A stretch of 64,000 bases of DNA from Paracoccaceae bacterium (GTDB lineage: Bacteria > Pseudomonadota > Alphaproteobacteria > Rhodobacterales > Rhodobacteraceae): positions 434,001 through 498,000 of the forward strand of contig CP075370.1 in the NCBI GenBank assembly GCA_019454225.1. Reading direction: 5' to 3'. Both the position numbers and the translations under genes were made by a program. Of this stretch, positions 50,260 through 59,049 are shown piece by piece. The notes beneath the pieces are model-generated. The model ran no database searches. It saw only the letters and a list, made by a program, of their open reading frames with translations, and was not told the DNA's origin. Position 1 is the stretch's first letter, and every line of letters starts with the position of its first letter.

Positions 50260-51599
50260 CGACCGGTTTCCGCATCCTCGTGGTGGATGACGAACCCGAT
50301 CTGCGCGCCTCGACGGCGCAGGCGCTTGATCTGGCGGGGTTCGAGGTCGCCGAATTCGCCACCGGTGACCGGGTGCCGGACTACGTGAGCTTCGGTTTCC
50401 CCGGGATCGTGCTGACCGACATCCGGATGCCCGGGATCGACGGGCTGACGCTGATGAACCGAATCCATGAGATTGACAGGGATATTCCGGTCATCCTGAT
50501 CACCGGGCACGGCGACGTGCAGCTTGCGGTGCGGGCGATGCGCGAAGGCGCCTATGACTTCATCGAGAAACCCTTTGCTGCGGGACAGTTGGCCGAGATC
50601 GCTGCCCGCGCGGTGGATTTTCGGCGACTGGTTCTGGAAAATCGCGTGCTGCGCGCCGCGGCCGGACAGGCCGACGATCTGGAACAGCGGCTGGTCGGGA
50701 GGTCGAACGCGATGATCGACCTGCGCCGCCGCATCCGCACGCTGGGACCGACCGAGGCAGACGTGCTGATCGTGGGTGAGACGGGATCGGGCAAGGAGGT
50801 TGCGGCGCGTGCGCTGCATGACCTGTCGACCCGTGCCCGCCGTCCCTTCGTCGCAATAGATTGCGCGGCCCTGCCCGGGCACCTGATCGAATCCGAACTG
50901 TTCGGGCACGAGCAGGGCGCATTCCCGGGGGCGATGCGCGCCCGCGCCGGAAAGTTCGAACACGCTCGGGGCGGCACGGTGCTGCTGGACGATGTCGCTT
51001 CGATGCCGATGGACCTGCAGGGCAAGCTGCTGCGCGCGATCGAGGATCGCGCGGTCACCCGGCTGGGGTCGAACGAGGCGGTCTCGCTGGACCTGCGGTT
51101 CATGGCGACATCCCGCGTCCCGCTCGAGGACCAGGTGGCGGCGGGTCGGTTCCGCGCGGACCTCCTGTACCGGCTGAATGTCGTGACCTTGCGCATTCCG
51201 CCGCTGGCAGCGCGGCGCGAGGATATTGCGCTGCTGTTCATGCGTTTGCTGTCCGAGGCTGCGACGCGGCATCGGCAGGAGACCCCCAAGGTCGCCCCCG
51301 CCGTCCTGGCGCAAATGACGAGCCGCGACTGGCCCGGCAACGTGCGTGAGTTGCGGAATGCGGCCGACCGCTTCGCCCTGGGTCTCGCCGATCCCGGCGA
51401 GACCGGAACCGCGCCCGCGCGGCTGGCCGATCGGGTCGCCGAGTTCGAGCGTCGCGAGATCGAGGCCGCACTGGTTGCCCACGGCGGGCGGTTGCGTCCG
51501 GTCTATGAATCGCTCGGTCTCAGCCGCAAGACGCTGTGGGAGAAGATGCAGAAACACGGGCTGGACCGCAGCCAGTTCGGCGAGGACGACGGCGGCTGA
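50256..51599 (+). CDS. dctD: DctD-like NtrC-family response regulator with altered sigma-54 motifs
   Basis: The 447-residue protein has a receiver domain (phosphoacceptor D55 in VLTDIRMPG), an AAA+ central domain with Walker A GETGSGKE (174-181), and a C-terminal Fis-type helix-turn-helix (LRPVYESLGLSRKTLWEKMQ). Two conserved central motifs deviate: the sigma-54-contact loop reads GAFPGA (221-226) instead of GAFTGA, and Walker B reads VLLDD instead of the usual LDE. The Arg-finger region FRADLLYRLNV is normal. It is cotranscribed with the kinase gene and probably controls the downstream TRAP genes, where I find no clear -24/-12 promoter. Confidence 0.88.
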   Translation: MTTGFRILVVDDEPDLRASTAQALDLAGFEVAEFATGDRVPDYVSFGFPGIVLTDIRMPGIDGLTLMNRIHEIDRDIPVILITGHGDVQLAVRAMREGAYDFIEKPFAAGQLAEIAARAVDFRRLVLENRVLRAAAGQADDLEQRLVGRSNAMIDLRRRIRTLGPTEADVLIVGETGSGKEVAARALHDLSTRARRPFVAIDCAALPGHLIESELFGHEQGAFPGAMRARAGKFEHARGGTVLLDDVASMPMDLQGKLLRAIEDRAVTRLGSNEAVSLDLRFMATSRVPLEDQVAAGRFRADLLYRLNVVTLRIPPLAARREDIALLFMRLLSEAATRHRQETPKVAPAVLAQMTSRDWPGNVRELRNAADRFALGLADPGETGTAPARLADRVAEFERREIEAALVAHGGRLRPVYESLGLSRKTLWEKMQKHGLDRSQFGEDDGG

Positions 51600-51785
51600 G
51601 CTCGGCTTGCCACGCTATCCCCCCATCTTGTGCGGCCGATGTTACGGTTTCCACCCATCCCGGGGCCGCAGGGGCGAATTTCCGACACCGACCGCGCCTT
51701 GGTGGTTGCTTGAAACCGTTGCGGGCGGTCAGATGGGCCAGGGGCGGGGAGACCCCTGCCTGCGTTTGACCGGGAGGATCACATA

Positions 51786-52754
51786 ATGAAACACACAATC
51801 GCCGCCGCTGCGGCGGCCCTTGCGCTTTTTGCCGGCGCCGCGACCGCGCAGGACAAGACCGGCTGGCCGAACGAGATCACGATCGGCACCGCCAGCCAGG
51901 GCGGCACCTATTTCGTCTATGGCAATGGCTTTGCCAGCTACATCACCGAGGCGCTTGGGCTGAACGCGACAGGCGAGGTGACCGGCGGCCCGGTGCAGAA
52001 CGTGACCCTGGTGGAAACCGGCGATCACCTGATGGGCCTGGTCACCATGGGCCCGGCCTATGATGCATGGATCGGCAAGTCGGAACTGGCCCCGGGTCTG
52101 GAGCACAAGTCGATCCGCGCGCTGTTCCCGATGTACCAGACACCGTTCCAGGTCGTGACGCTGAAAAGCTCGGGCATCACCTCGGTGTCCGGCCTGAACG
52201 GCAAGCGGGTTTCGGTCGGACCGGCGGGGGGCACGCCCGGCACCTACTGGCCGCAGTTCATCTCGGCGCTCGGGGTCAGCGCGAACATCTCGAACGCTGG
52301 TGCGGCGGATGCTGCCGGGCAGCTGACCGACGGGCTGATCGATGCCTTCGCCTTCGCCGCCGGGGTGCCGATTTCGGCCTTCGCGGAACTTGCGGCCAGC
52401 CAGGACGTGGTGATGTTCGGCTTCAACGATGACGAACTGCCGAAGATCCTCGAGGCTTTCCCCGCGATGGCACCGCTGACCATCGCGTCGGGAACCTATG
52501 CCGGACATGACTATGACCAGCCGACGGTCGCGCTGTGGAACTTCGCCATCGCGCATGCCGACATGCCCGAGTCGCTTGCCTACGAGATCACGAAACTGGC
52601 GATGGAGAACCCGGATCGCATGAAGCAGATCCATGCGGCCGCAGGTGAAACGCTGATCGCGAACTGGGACAAGAACACCTTCATGCCCTACCACCCCGGC
52701 GCGGTCCGCTACTTCGAGGAAAAGGGGATCGCCATCCCTGACAACCTCAAGTGA
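51786..52754 (+). CDS. TAXI-family TRAP transporter solute-binding protein
   Basis: The 322-residue protein has a Sec signal peptide (cleavage after about residue 22, AGAATAQ) and the TAXI fold: ITIGTASQGGTYFVYGNGFASYI near the mature N-terminus, LKSSGITSVSGLNGKRVSVGPAGG in the middle, and MPYHPGAVRYFEEKG at the C-terminus. It captures an organic acid or amino acid for the fused TRAP permease downstream. A GGGAGGATC ribosome site precedes the ATG. A hairpin separates it from the permease gene. Confidence 0.92.
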   Translation: MKHTIAAAAAALALFAGAATAQDKTGWPNEITIGTASQGGTYFVYGNGFASYITEALGLNATGEVTGGPVQNVTLVETGDHLMGLVTMGPAYDAWIGKSELAPGLEHKSIRALFPMYQTPFQVVTLKSSGITSVSGLNGKRVSVGPAGGTPGTYWPQFISALGVSANISNAGAADAAGQLTDGLIDAFAFAAGVPISAFAELAASQDVVMFGFNDDELPKILEAFPAMAPLTIASGTYAGHDYDQPTVALWNFAIAHADMPESLAYEITKLAMENPDRMKQIHAAAGETLIANWDKNTFMPYHPGAVRYFEEKGIAIPDNLK

Positions 52755-52776
52755 CGGCGGCCTGACAACGAAACGG

Positions 52777-52800
52777 CGCCCGTCCCGTTCGGGGCGGGCG
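52777..52800 (+). terminator. Hairpin between the TAXI binding protein and TRAP permease genes
   Basis: CGCCCGTCCC pairs with GGGGCGGGCG (one G-U) around the loop GTTC, followed by TTCTGT, 22 bp after the binding-protein stop. It could terminate part of the transcripts or stabilise the upstream mRNA, giving excess binding protein over permease. Confidence 0.6.
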
Positions 52801-52832
52801 TTCTGTGAAGGGGTACAGGGAGGGAACCGGAC

Positions 52833-54998
52833 ATGGGCACGCAAGCCAGCGAAGAGGCGCTTCTGGCCAAGGGCGTCGACGACGAGATCATCTCGTCAAA
52901 CCAGCGGGTGCCTCTGGGTACCGCGAAATGGGTGGTCGTGACGCTGTGCGTCCTGTTCACGGCCTTTCACATCGGAATCATGAACCTGTATCCCCTGGAA
53001 ACCTGGACCTACCGGCTGATCCATGTGGGCGGCGGCCTGGGGATCGGGTTCCTGCTGTATTCTTCGACGCTGTTCGGTGCCGAGGTCCCTGCAGGCGGTC
53101 GCCCCGATCCCGCACGCCTTGCAATCCTCGCGCCGGGCGCCGCGGCGATCCTGCTGGCGCTTGGACAGATCATCCTTGTCTGGGCGACTGGCGCGGGCGT
53201 CGATCAGGCCGCTGCCAAGGGCGCCATGGTCTGGACATTCGGATGGCCACTGGTGGCGGGCATCGTCTGGCTGGTTGCCGTCGGCTGGCTGATGCCCGAC
53301 CGGAACCGCGGGCGGGTGGACATCGCCGACCTGTTCCTTGCGCTCGCGGCCGTGGCCGTGACGCTCTACATCATCTATCACGCCCCGCTGCTGCGGCTGC
53401 GGGCGGGCACCGGACTTGCCAAGGATGCCGACATGTTCGCGGCACTTGCGGGCGTCATCCTCATTCTCGAGATGACCCGGCGGCTTGCCGGTCTTGCGCT
53501 GGTCATCATCGCCGGCATCTTCGTGATCTACAGCTTCGTCGGCCCGTGGCTGCCGGGCATCCTGCAGCACCGCGGCTACACGATGTCGCGCTTCTTTACC
53601 TACATCTTCACCGACCAGGGCATCCTGGGGCCCACAACGGCGATCTCATCGACGTACATCATCCTGTTCGTCGCCTTCGCGGCCTTCCTGCAGGCGTCGC
53701 GCGTGGGCGAGTATTTCGTGAACTTCGCCTTCGCCGCAGCGGGTGACAAGCGTGGCGGTCCGGCCAAGGTCGCGGTGTTCGCCTCCGGCCTCATGGGCAC
53801 GATCAACGGCACCTCGGCGGGCAATGTGGTGGCGACCGGTTCGCTGACGATTCCGCTGATGAAGCGCGTCGGATACGCCCCACAGACTGCTGCCAGCGTC
53901 GAGGCGGCGGCCTCGTCGGGCGGGCAGATTCTGCCACCGATCATGGGCGCGGGCGCCTTCATCATGTCGGAAATCACCGGCATCGCCTATGCCGACATCG
54001 TGGTCGCGGCAATAATCCCCGCACTTCTCTATTTCCTGTCGATCTACTTCATGGTCGATCTCGCCGCCCAGAAATACGGCATGAAGGGTCTGCCCCGCGA
54101 GGAACTGCCGCAATTCGCGAAACTCGCCCGGCAGGCCTTCTTGTTCGTCCCGATCTTCATCCTGATCGGCGCCCTGTTCATGGGCTATTCGGTGATCCGG
54201 GCGGGCACTCTGGCAATGGCCGCGGCAACCGTGGTGTCGTGGCTCACCCCGTACAGGATGGGTGTGCGGCAGATCCTGTTCGCGCTGGAAATCTCGACCA
54301 AGATGAGCCTGCAACTGATCGCGGTCTGCGCCGCTGCGGGTATCATCGTGGGTGTGATCGCGCTGACCGGCATCGGCACCCGGTTCTCGTCGCTGCTGCT
54401 GGGTCTGGCCGAGCAGAACCAGATGGTCGCACTGTTCTTTGCCATGGTGGTATCGATCGTCCTCGGCATGGGGATGCCAACAACGGCTGCCTATGCGGTT
54501 GCTGCGAGTGTCATCGCGCCGGGGCTGATCCAGTTGGGCATTCCGGTGCTGACCGCGCACTTCTTCATCTTCTATTTCGCGGTGATGTCGGCGATCACCC
54601 CGCCGGTGGCCCTTGCGTCCTATGCCGGGGCGGCAATCGCACAGTCAGATCCGATGAAGACCAGCGTCGAAAGCTTCAAGATCGGCCTGGCCGCGTTCGT
54701 TGTTCCGTTCATGTTCTTCTCGTCCCCCGCGCTGCTGATGCAGGGCACCTGGGGCGAGATCGTCCACGTCGTCATATCGGCATCGCTTGGCATATTCCTG
54801 CTCGCCTCTGCGGTGCAGGCGTGGTTCTTCGGGCCGCTGTCGATGCCGCTGCGGGCGGTACTGATTGCAGCAGCCCTGTCGATGATCATGCAGGGCTGGT
54901 TCACCGACGCGATCGGGCTGGGGGTCGGGGTGCTGGTCTGGGCGCTGCAGAAGAAGCTGGTCACCGCCAAGACAATGGCACGCGGCCGGGCCGACTGA
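52833..54998 (+). CDS. Fused TRAP transporter permease (4TM plus 12TM, TAXI-associated)
   Basis: The 721-residue permease combines the small (DctQ-like, about residues 30-200) and large (DctM-like, about 215-700) TRAP subunits, the usual form in TAXI systems. DctM blocks include GTINGTSAGNVVATGSLTIPLM, AAASSGGQILPPIMGAGAFIM and VLGMGMPTTAAYAVAASVIAPGL. About 16-18 hydrophobic segments are visible. It drives substrate import by ion symport with the upstream binding protein. A terminator follows 7 bp after the stop. Confidence 0.93.
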   Translation: MGTQASEEALLAKGVDDEIISSNQRVPLGTAKWVVVTLCVLFTAFHIGIMNLYPLETWTYRLIHVGGGLGIGFLLYSSTLFGAEVPAGGRPDPARLAILAPGAAAILLALGQIILVWATGAGVDQAAAKGAMVWTFGWPLVAGIVWLVAVGWLMPDRNRGRVDIADLFLALAAVAVTLYIIYHAPLLRLRAGTGLAKDADMFAALAGVILILEMTRRLAGLALVIIAGIFVIYSFVGPWLPGILQHRGYTMSRFFTYIFTDQGILGPTTAISSTYIILFVAFAAFLQASRVGEYFVNFAFAAAGDKRGGPAKVAVFASGLMGTINGTSAGNVVATGSLTIPLMKRVGYAPQTAASVEAAASSGGQILPPIMGAGAFIMSEITGIAYADIVVAAIIPALLYFLSIYFMVDLAAQKYGMKGLPREELPQFAKLARQAFLFVPIFILIGALFMGYSVIRAGTLAMAAATVVSWLTPYRMGVRQILFALEISTKMSLQLIAVCAAAGIIVGVIALTGIGTRFSSLLLGLAEQNQMVALFFAMVVSIVLGMGMPTTAAYAVAASVIAPGLIQLGIPVLTAHFFIFYFAVMSAITPPVALASYAGAAIAQSDPMKTSVESFKIGLAAFVVPFMFFSSPALLMQGTWGEIVHVVISASLGIFLLASAVQAWFFGPLSMPLRAVLIAAALSMIMQGWFTDAIGLGVGVLVWALQKKLVTAKTMARGRAD

Positions 54999-55005
54999 AC
55001 GGGAC

Positions 55006-55023
55006 GGGGGGCAAATGCCCCCC
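55006..55023 (+). terminator. Terminator after the TRAP permease gene
   Basis: GGGGGGC and GCCCCCC form a 7-bp stem with a short AAAT loop, followed by TTCATC, starting 7 bp after the TRAP stop. It marks the end of the dct-TAXI-TRAP unit. Confidence 0.6.
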
Positions 55024-55119
55024 TTCATCGGCTTGCCGCGCATGCCCCACCACCCATCCCGGGCTTTCGTTTCGGTGGCATCGGCCGTATCACCGGGGCC
55101 AGGCTGACAAGGGGCGGCA

Positions 55120-55620
55120 ATGCTTGGCGTGGTGCATACGGAAGGGCGTGGCGCGGGCGATCGCCTGATGGCCGAGATCGCCCGCCGTCTGCTTGCCGAA
55201 GGGTTGCCCGTCGCCGGCATCCTGCAGGAGAACATCGAACACGATCCGCTGCGCATGTGCCACATGGATCTGACGCTGCTGGATGGTTCCGCCCGCTTCC
55301 GCATCAGTGAGGATCGCGGGCCGCACGCCACCGGTTGCCGGCTGGACCCGCAGGCGCTGGAAGAGGCGGTCGGTTGGATCGAGGCGGCGCTGTCCCGGCA
55401 TCCGCGGCTGCTGATCGTGAACAAGTTCGGCAAGCAGGAGGCCGACGGGCGCGGGTTCCGGCCCGTCATCGGACGCGCGCTGACCGAAGGCGTCGCCGTT
55501 CTGACGACGGTACGGCCCGGACATCGGGCTGCCTTTGAGGAGTTTGCGGGCGATCTCGCGCTGCCGCTTGTGCCGCAGGCGGATGCGGTTGTGGCCTGGG
55601 CGCGCCGCTTCTGCCTTTGA
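55120..55620 (+). CDS. DUF2478 domain-containing protein
   Basis: The 166-residue protein matches DUF2478, with the family-typical VNKFGKQEADGRGFRPVI motif and RFRISEDRGPHATGCRLDP. The family is predicted to have a P-loop-like fold without a canonical Walker A and is often found beside molybdate transport or molybdenum-enzyme genes; its role is unknown. Here it follows the TRAP operon and precedes azlC by 80 bp. A link to the molybdenum hydroxylase about 8 kb away is possible but unproven. Confidence 0.82.
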   Translation: MLGVVHTEGRGAGDRLMAEIARRLLAEGLPVAGILQENIEHDPLRMCHMDLTLLDGSARFRISEDRGPHATGCRLDPQALEEAVGWIEAALSRHPRLLIVNKFGKQEADGRGFRPVIGRALTEGVAVLTTVRPGHRAAFEEFAGDLALPLVPQADAVVAWARRFCL

Positions 55621-55699
55621 TCCGAGCGGCTTGTGGCCGCCCGGGCCCGTGGCTATGGTGCCGCGCCGCGCGCGATCGTGGTGCCGCTGCGGGCCAGAC

Positions 55700-56431
55700 A
55701 TGACCGACCGATCCAGTACGACCCGGGCGCTGTGGCGCGGCCTGCGCGACGGTAGCCCCTTCGTGGTGGTTGTCCTGCCCTTTTCCGTGCTGTTCGGCGT
55801 GGTGGCCCGGGATGCGGGGCTTGACCTGTTGCAGGTGTTTGCGATGTCCGCCGTCGTCATCGCTGGTGCCGCGCAGTTCACCGCGCTGTCCCTGATGACC
55901 GATGGGGCGCCGGTCTTCGTGGCGCTGATCGCCGGTCTTGCCGTGAACCTGCGGATGGCGATGTATTCCGCCGCGCTTGTTCCCCACCTCGGCCAGGCGC
56001 CCCTGTGGCAACGGCTGCTGATGGCCTATGCGATGGTTGACCAGGTCTATGCCGTTTCGGTGCGCGCCTACGAACGGGAACCGGCAATGCCCCTGCCCGA
56101 GAAGGTCGCATATTACACGGGCAACATCCTGGCGATCTGCCCGCTCTGGTATGTGGGCACCATCGTCGGCGCGCTTGTGGGGCGGGCAATTCCGTCCTCG
56201 CTGTCGCCGGATTTCGCGGTGCCGGTCTGCTTCCTGGCACTTCTGGCGCCGATGCTGCGCGGTCTGCCGAACATCGTGGCGGCGGGGACAAGCCTGACGG
56301 GCGCCATCGCATTCTCCGGCGTGCCATGGAACCTAGGCCTGATCATGGCCGCGCTCTGCGCCATGATGGCCGGCGCAAGGACACAGCGCGTGCTGGACCG
56401 CCGACGGGCCGAAGCCCCGGGACGATCCTGA
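55700..56431 (+). CDS. azlC: AzlC family branched-chain amino-acid exporter, large subunit
   Basis: The 243-residue protein has about seven hydrophobic segments and the AzlC blocks PFSVLFGVVARDAGLDLLQVF, AGAAQFTALSLM and NLRMAMYSAALVPHLG. With AzlD it exports branched-chain amino acids or analogues. The ATG at 55700 is favoured over upstream in-frame codons that would overlap the DUF2478 gene. Its stop overlaps the azlD ATG by one base (TGATG). Confidence 0.92.
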   Translation: MTDRSSTTRALWRGLRDGSPFVVVVLPFSVLFGVVARDAGLDLLQVFAMSAVVIAGAAQFTALSLMTDGAPVFVALIAGLAVNLRMAMYSAALVPHLGQAPLWQRLLMAYAMVDQVYAVSVRAYEREPAMPLPEKVAYYTGNILAICPLWYVGTIVGALVGRAIPSSLSPDFAVPVCFLALLAPMLRGLPNIVAAGTSLTGAIAFSGVPWNLGLIMAALCAMMAGARTQRVLDRRRAEAPGRS

Positions 56432-56751
56432 TGTCGGTGACTGAATTCTGGGTGCTGACCATCTTGCTGGGGGCCGGAACCTTCCTGATCAGGTTCTCGT
56501 TCCTCGGCTTCCTTGGCCGCCGTCAACTCCCCGAGTGGCTGCTGGAGCATCTGCGATTTGTGGGGGTCGCGGTGTTTCCCGCCATGGTCGCGCCGATGAT
56601 CCTGTGGCCCTCGGCCACAGGTGGCACATTCGATCCGACACGCGCCGTTGCCGCAATCCTGGCATTGGCGGCGGCTGCGCGGTTTGGTGTCGGCGCGGCA
56701 ATCGTGGTGGGAATGGGCAGCCTGTGGTCGCTGCAAACCGCCCTGGGCTGA
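56431..56751 (+). CDS. azlD: AzlD family branched-chain amino-acid exporter, small subunit
   Basis: The 106-residue protein has three to four membrane segments and the AzlD block LGAGTFLIRFSFLGFLGRRQLPEWLLEHLRFVG, with VAVFPAMVAPMIL following. It partners AzlC in the membrane. Start and stop of the pair are coupled. It is convergent with the thioredoxin-like gene, whose 3' end is 4 bp away. Confidence 0.92.
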   Translation: MSVTEFWVLTILLGAGTFLIRFSFLGFLGRRQLPEWLLEHLRFVGVAVFPAMVAPMILWPSATGGTFDPTRAVAAILALAAAARFGVGAAIVVGMGSLWSLQTALG

Positions 56752-56755
56752 CCGA

Positions 56756-57310
56756 TCAGGCGGCCTTCCACTTGATGGAACAGCCCATGGACGGCACCTG
56801 CGATACCGGGCCCTGTCCGGTTGCTGCGATCTGCATCATCGCCTCGTAGAGTTCGCGCCGCGCATCGGGCGGCGCCGGATTGCGGCCCGACGCGTCCAGG
56901 CGACCGCGATACTGAAGTTCGCCTGCAGCATTCAGACCAAAGAAGTCAGGCGTGCAGGACGCACCCCATGCCTGCGCGACCTGCTGCGTTTCGTCATGCA
57001 GATAAGGGAACGGAAACTGCTGTTCGCGCGCCATCTCGACCATCTTCGGCAGGCTGTCCTCGGGGTATGCATCGCCATCGTTCGCACAGATCGCGGCAAC
57101 CCCGACACCCGCTGCCGCAAGATCGCGCGCGTCGCGCAGGATGCGGGGCAGCACGGCAAGCACATAGGGGCAGTGATTGCAGATGAACATGATCAGCGTG
57201 CCCTTCGGCCCCGACACGTCGGACAGCGCATAGCTGCGCCCGTCGGTTGCGGGCAGCCGGAACGCGGGCGGGCGCCACCCGAAATCGCAGACCGGGGGTG
57301 AAGTGGCCAT
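56756..57310 (-). CDS. Thioredoxin-like (AhpC/TSA-Redoxin) family protein
   Basis: The 184-residue protein has a redoxin fold with a vicinal-type CxxC, MFICNHCPYVLAVLPRI, near residue 45-49, and the block DETQQVAQAWGASCTPDFF with a further Cys that suits a resolving or peroxidatic role. Family members are annotated as peroxiredoxin-like or thiol reductases, and the physiological target is unknown. There is no signal peptide, so it is cytoplasmic. GGAGGATCAC precedes the ATG at 57310. It is divergent from the epimerase-like gene. Confidence 0.85.
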   Translation of the reverse strand: MATSPPVCDFGWRPPAFRLPATDGRSYALSDVSGPKGTLIMFICNHCPYVLAVLPRILRDARDLAAAGVGVAAICANDGDAYPEDSLPKMVEMAREQQFPFPYLHDETQQVAQAWGASCTPDFFGLNAAGELQYRGRLDASGRNPAPPDARRELYEAMMQIAATGQGPVSQVPSMGCSIKWKAA

Positions 57311-57428
57311 GTGATCCTCCTGTACTGCAGGAAAATTAGACGCTTTGGCGGCACGATCAACCGGCTGGGCAGGTTTCCGGCGGCGGCGGCCGCGATTATC
57401 TTGGCAAGTGGTGTATCGGGAAGCAGGC

Positions 57429-58298
57429 ATGAACACGCAGAATGACGGAACTCCGGGCACGTTGCTGTCACTGGGCCATGGCTATACGGCGGCGGCACTG
57501 GCGCGTGTCCTGCTGCCGCAGGGTTGGCGGGTGATCGGAACGACGCGGTCGCCCGGGCGTCTTGCAGAGCTTGTGGCGCAGGGCGTTGACGGCGTGGTCT
57601 GGCCGGGCACGCCGCTGGCACCCCTGCTGGCGCAGACCACGCATGTCCTGTCGTCCATCGCCCCCGATGCAGAGGGTGACCCGGTCATCCGGGCCGAACG
57701 CGCGGCGATGCTGTCGGCGCGGCCGGTCTGGGCCGGGTATCTCTCGACCACTGCGGTCTATGGCGACCATGCCGGGGATTGGGTGGACGAGGATACGCCC
57801 CTGACCCCCGCAACCGAACGTGGCCGCTGGCGCGTGCGGGCCGAGACGGAATGGGCGGCGTTGGGATGGCCGCTGCATGTGTTCCGGCTGGCTGGCATCT
57901 ATGGCCCGGGGCGCGGACCGTTCGCCAAGGTGCTGGACGGAACGGCGCGACGCATCGTGAAGCCGGGACAGGTGTTCAGCCGTATCCATGTTGAAGATAT
58001 CGCACAGGTTCTTGCCGCCTCGATCGCCAAGCCAATGCCCGGCAGCTTCTGGAACGTCTGTGACGATGACCCGGCCCCCCCCGAGGACGTCATCGGCCAT
58101 GCGGCCGCTCTGCTCGGCCTGCCGTTGCCGCCCGAGGAAAGCTGGGATACGGCGGAAATGACACCGATGGCGCGCAGTTTCTATGCGGAGTCAAAGCGCG
58201 TCCGGAATGATCGGATTCGGCGCATCCTGGGCGTCAACCTGCGCTACCCGACCTATCGCGAGGGACTTGGGGCATTGCTGACCACGGAAGGTCGATAG
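57429..58298 (+). CDS. NAD-dependent epimerase/SDR family protein (YeeZ-like)
   Basis: The 289-residue protein resembles YeeZ-type atypical SDR proteins. The N-terminal nucleotide site is the altered LSLGHGYTAAALARVLL, followed by GYLSTTAVYGDHAGDWVDED with the catalytic Tyr, and FRLAGIYGPGRGPFAKVLDG plus RIHVEDIAQVL as substrate-domain blocks. The substrate is unknown. The ATG at 57429 is preferred over codons 28 residues upstream because the nucleotide-binding strand should start near residue 10. Its stop lies 6 bp from the convergent GntR gene. Confidence 0.83.
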   Translation: MNTQNDGTPGTLLSLGHGYTAAALARVLLPQGWRVIGTTRSPGRLAELVAQGVDGVVWPGTPLAPLLAQTTHVLSSIAPDAEGDPVIRAERAAMLSARPVWAGYLSTTAVYGDHAGDWVDEDTPLTPATERGRWRVRAETEWAALGWPLHVFRLAGIYGPGRGPFAKVLDGTARRIVKPGQVFSRIHVEDIAQVLAASIAKPMPGSFWNVCDDDPAPPEDVIGHAAALLGLPLPPEESWDTAEMTPMARSFYAESKRVRNDRIRRILGVNLRYPTYREGLGALLTTEGR

Positions 58299-58304
58299 CG
58301 CCCC

Positions 58305-59048
58305 TCAGGCACCCTTTTGGTGCAGGATCCATGCGCGATCCTGGTCCAGTATGGCCGTCATCGCGGCGCCGACCTGTGCGGCGCTGCCTTCCGCGATGCC
58401 ATCTGCCAGGGCCTCGTAGTGCAACGCCTTCTCGGTGGCGAAGTCCTCGATGCCTGCCCTGAGGCGCGGCAGAATGGCTTGCACCACGCCGAACTCGACC
58501 AAGCCTGACGCCGCGCGCAGGAACGGGTTCTGCGACGCTTCGCAAAGCGTGCGGTGGATCTCGAACTCTGCAAGGGCAAAGGGTTCCGCCATGGTCGACA
58601 TCGCGCGGCGCTGATTTAGCCAGTAGTGCAGCATCCGGACCTGTTCCGCGTTGCGCCGCGTCGCGGCCAGGGTGGCTGCGTCCATCTCGACGGACTGGCG
58701 CATCTCGACAAAGCTCGACAGGAACGCGGCATCGGGTCCGGCCTCCTGTATCCAGGCAAGGACCTGGCGATCGAACAGGTTCCAGCGGCTTCGCAAGAGG
58801 ACCCGCGTTCCGACCTTCGCCCGCGCCTCGACCAGTCCCTTGGCCTCCAGCGTCTTCAGGGCTTCACGCAGGACGGTGCGCGACACGCCGTAGGCATCCA
58901 TCATCTCGGCATCGTTGGGCAGGATCGAGCCCACGGGAAAGCGCCCGGACGCGATCCCCAGACCGACCTCGGCAATGACGTAGGAATGGTAGTTTCGCGC
59001 CGTCTGCCGCCCGGAGAGCGCGCGCACCAGGCTCCCCGGTTCGCTCAT
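58305..59048 (-). CDS. GntR (FadR-subfamily) regulator of the sugar ABC operon
   Basis: The 247-residue protein has a GntR winged helix at about 20-90 (AEVGLGIASGRFPVGSILPNDAEMMDAYGVSRTVLREALKTLEAKGLV) and an all-helical FCD effector domain of the FadR group with candidate metal/ligand His residues (FEIHRTLCEAS, ALHYEALADGI). Its ATG lies 1 bp after the yjfF stop, so it is the last gene of the ytf operon and probably controls it in response to the imported sugar. Confidence 0.88.
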   Translation of the reverse strand: MSEPGSLVRALSGRQTARNYHSYVIAEVGLGIASGRFPVGSILPNDAEMMDAYGVSRTVLREALKTLEAKGLVEARAKVGTRVLLRSRWNLFDRQVLAWIQEAGPDAAFLSSFVEMRQSVEMDAATLAATRRNAEQVRMLHYWLNQRRAMSTMAEPFALAEFEIHRTLCEASQNPFLRAASGLVEFGVVQAILPRLRAGIEDFATEKALHYEALADGIAEGSAAQVGAAMTAILDQDRAWILHQKGA

Positions 59049-59049
59049 T

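Noticed and set aside
51600-51785. A sigma-54 (-24/-12) promoter before the TAXI-TRAP genes
   Set aside because: GG and GC pairs occur but never with the required 10-bp separation in a TGGCAC-like context.
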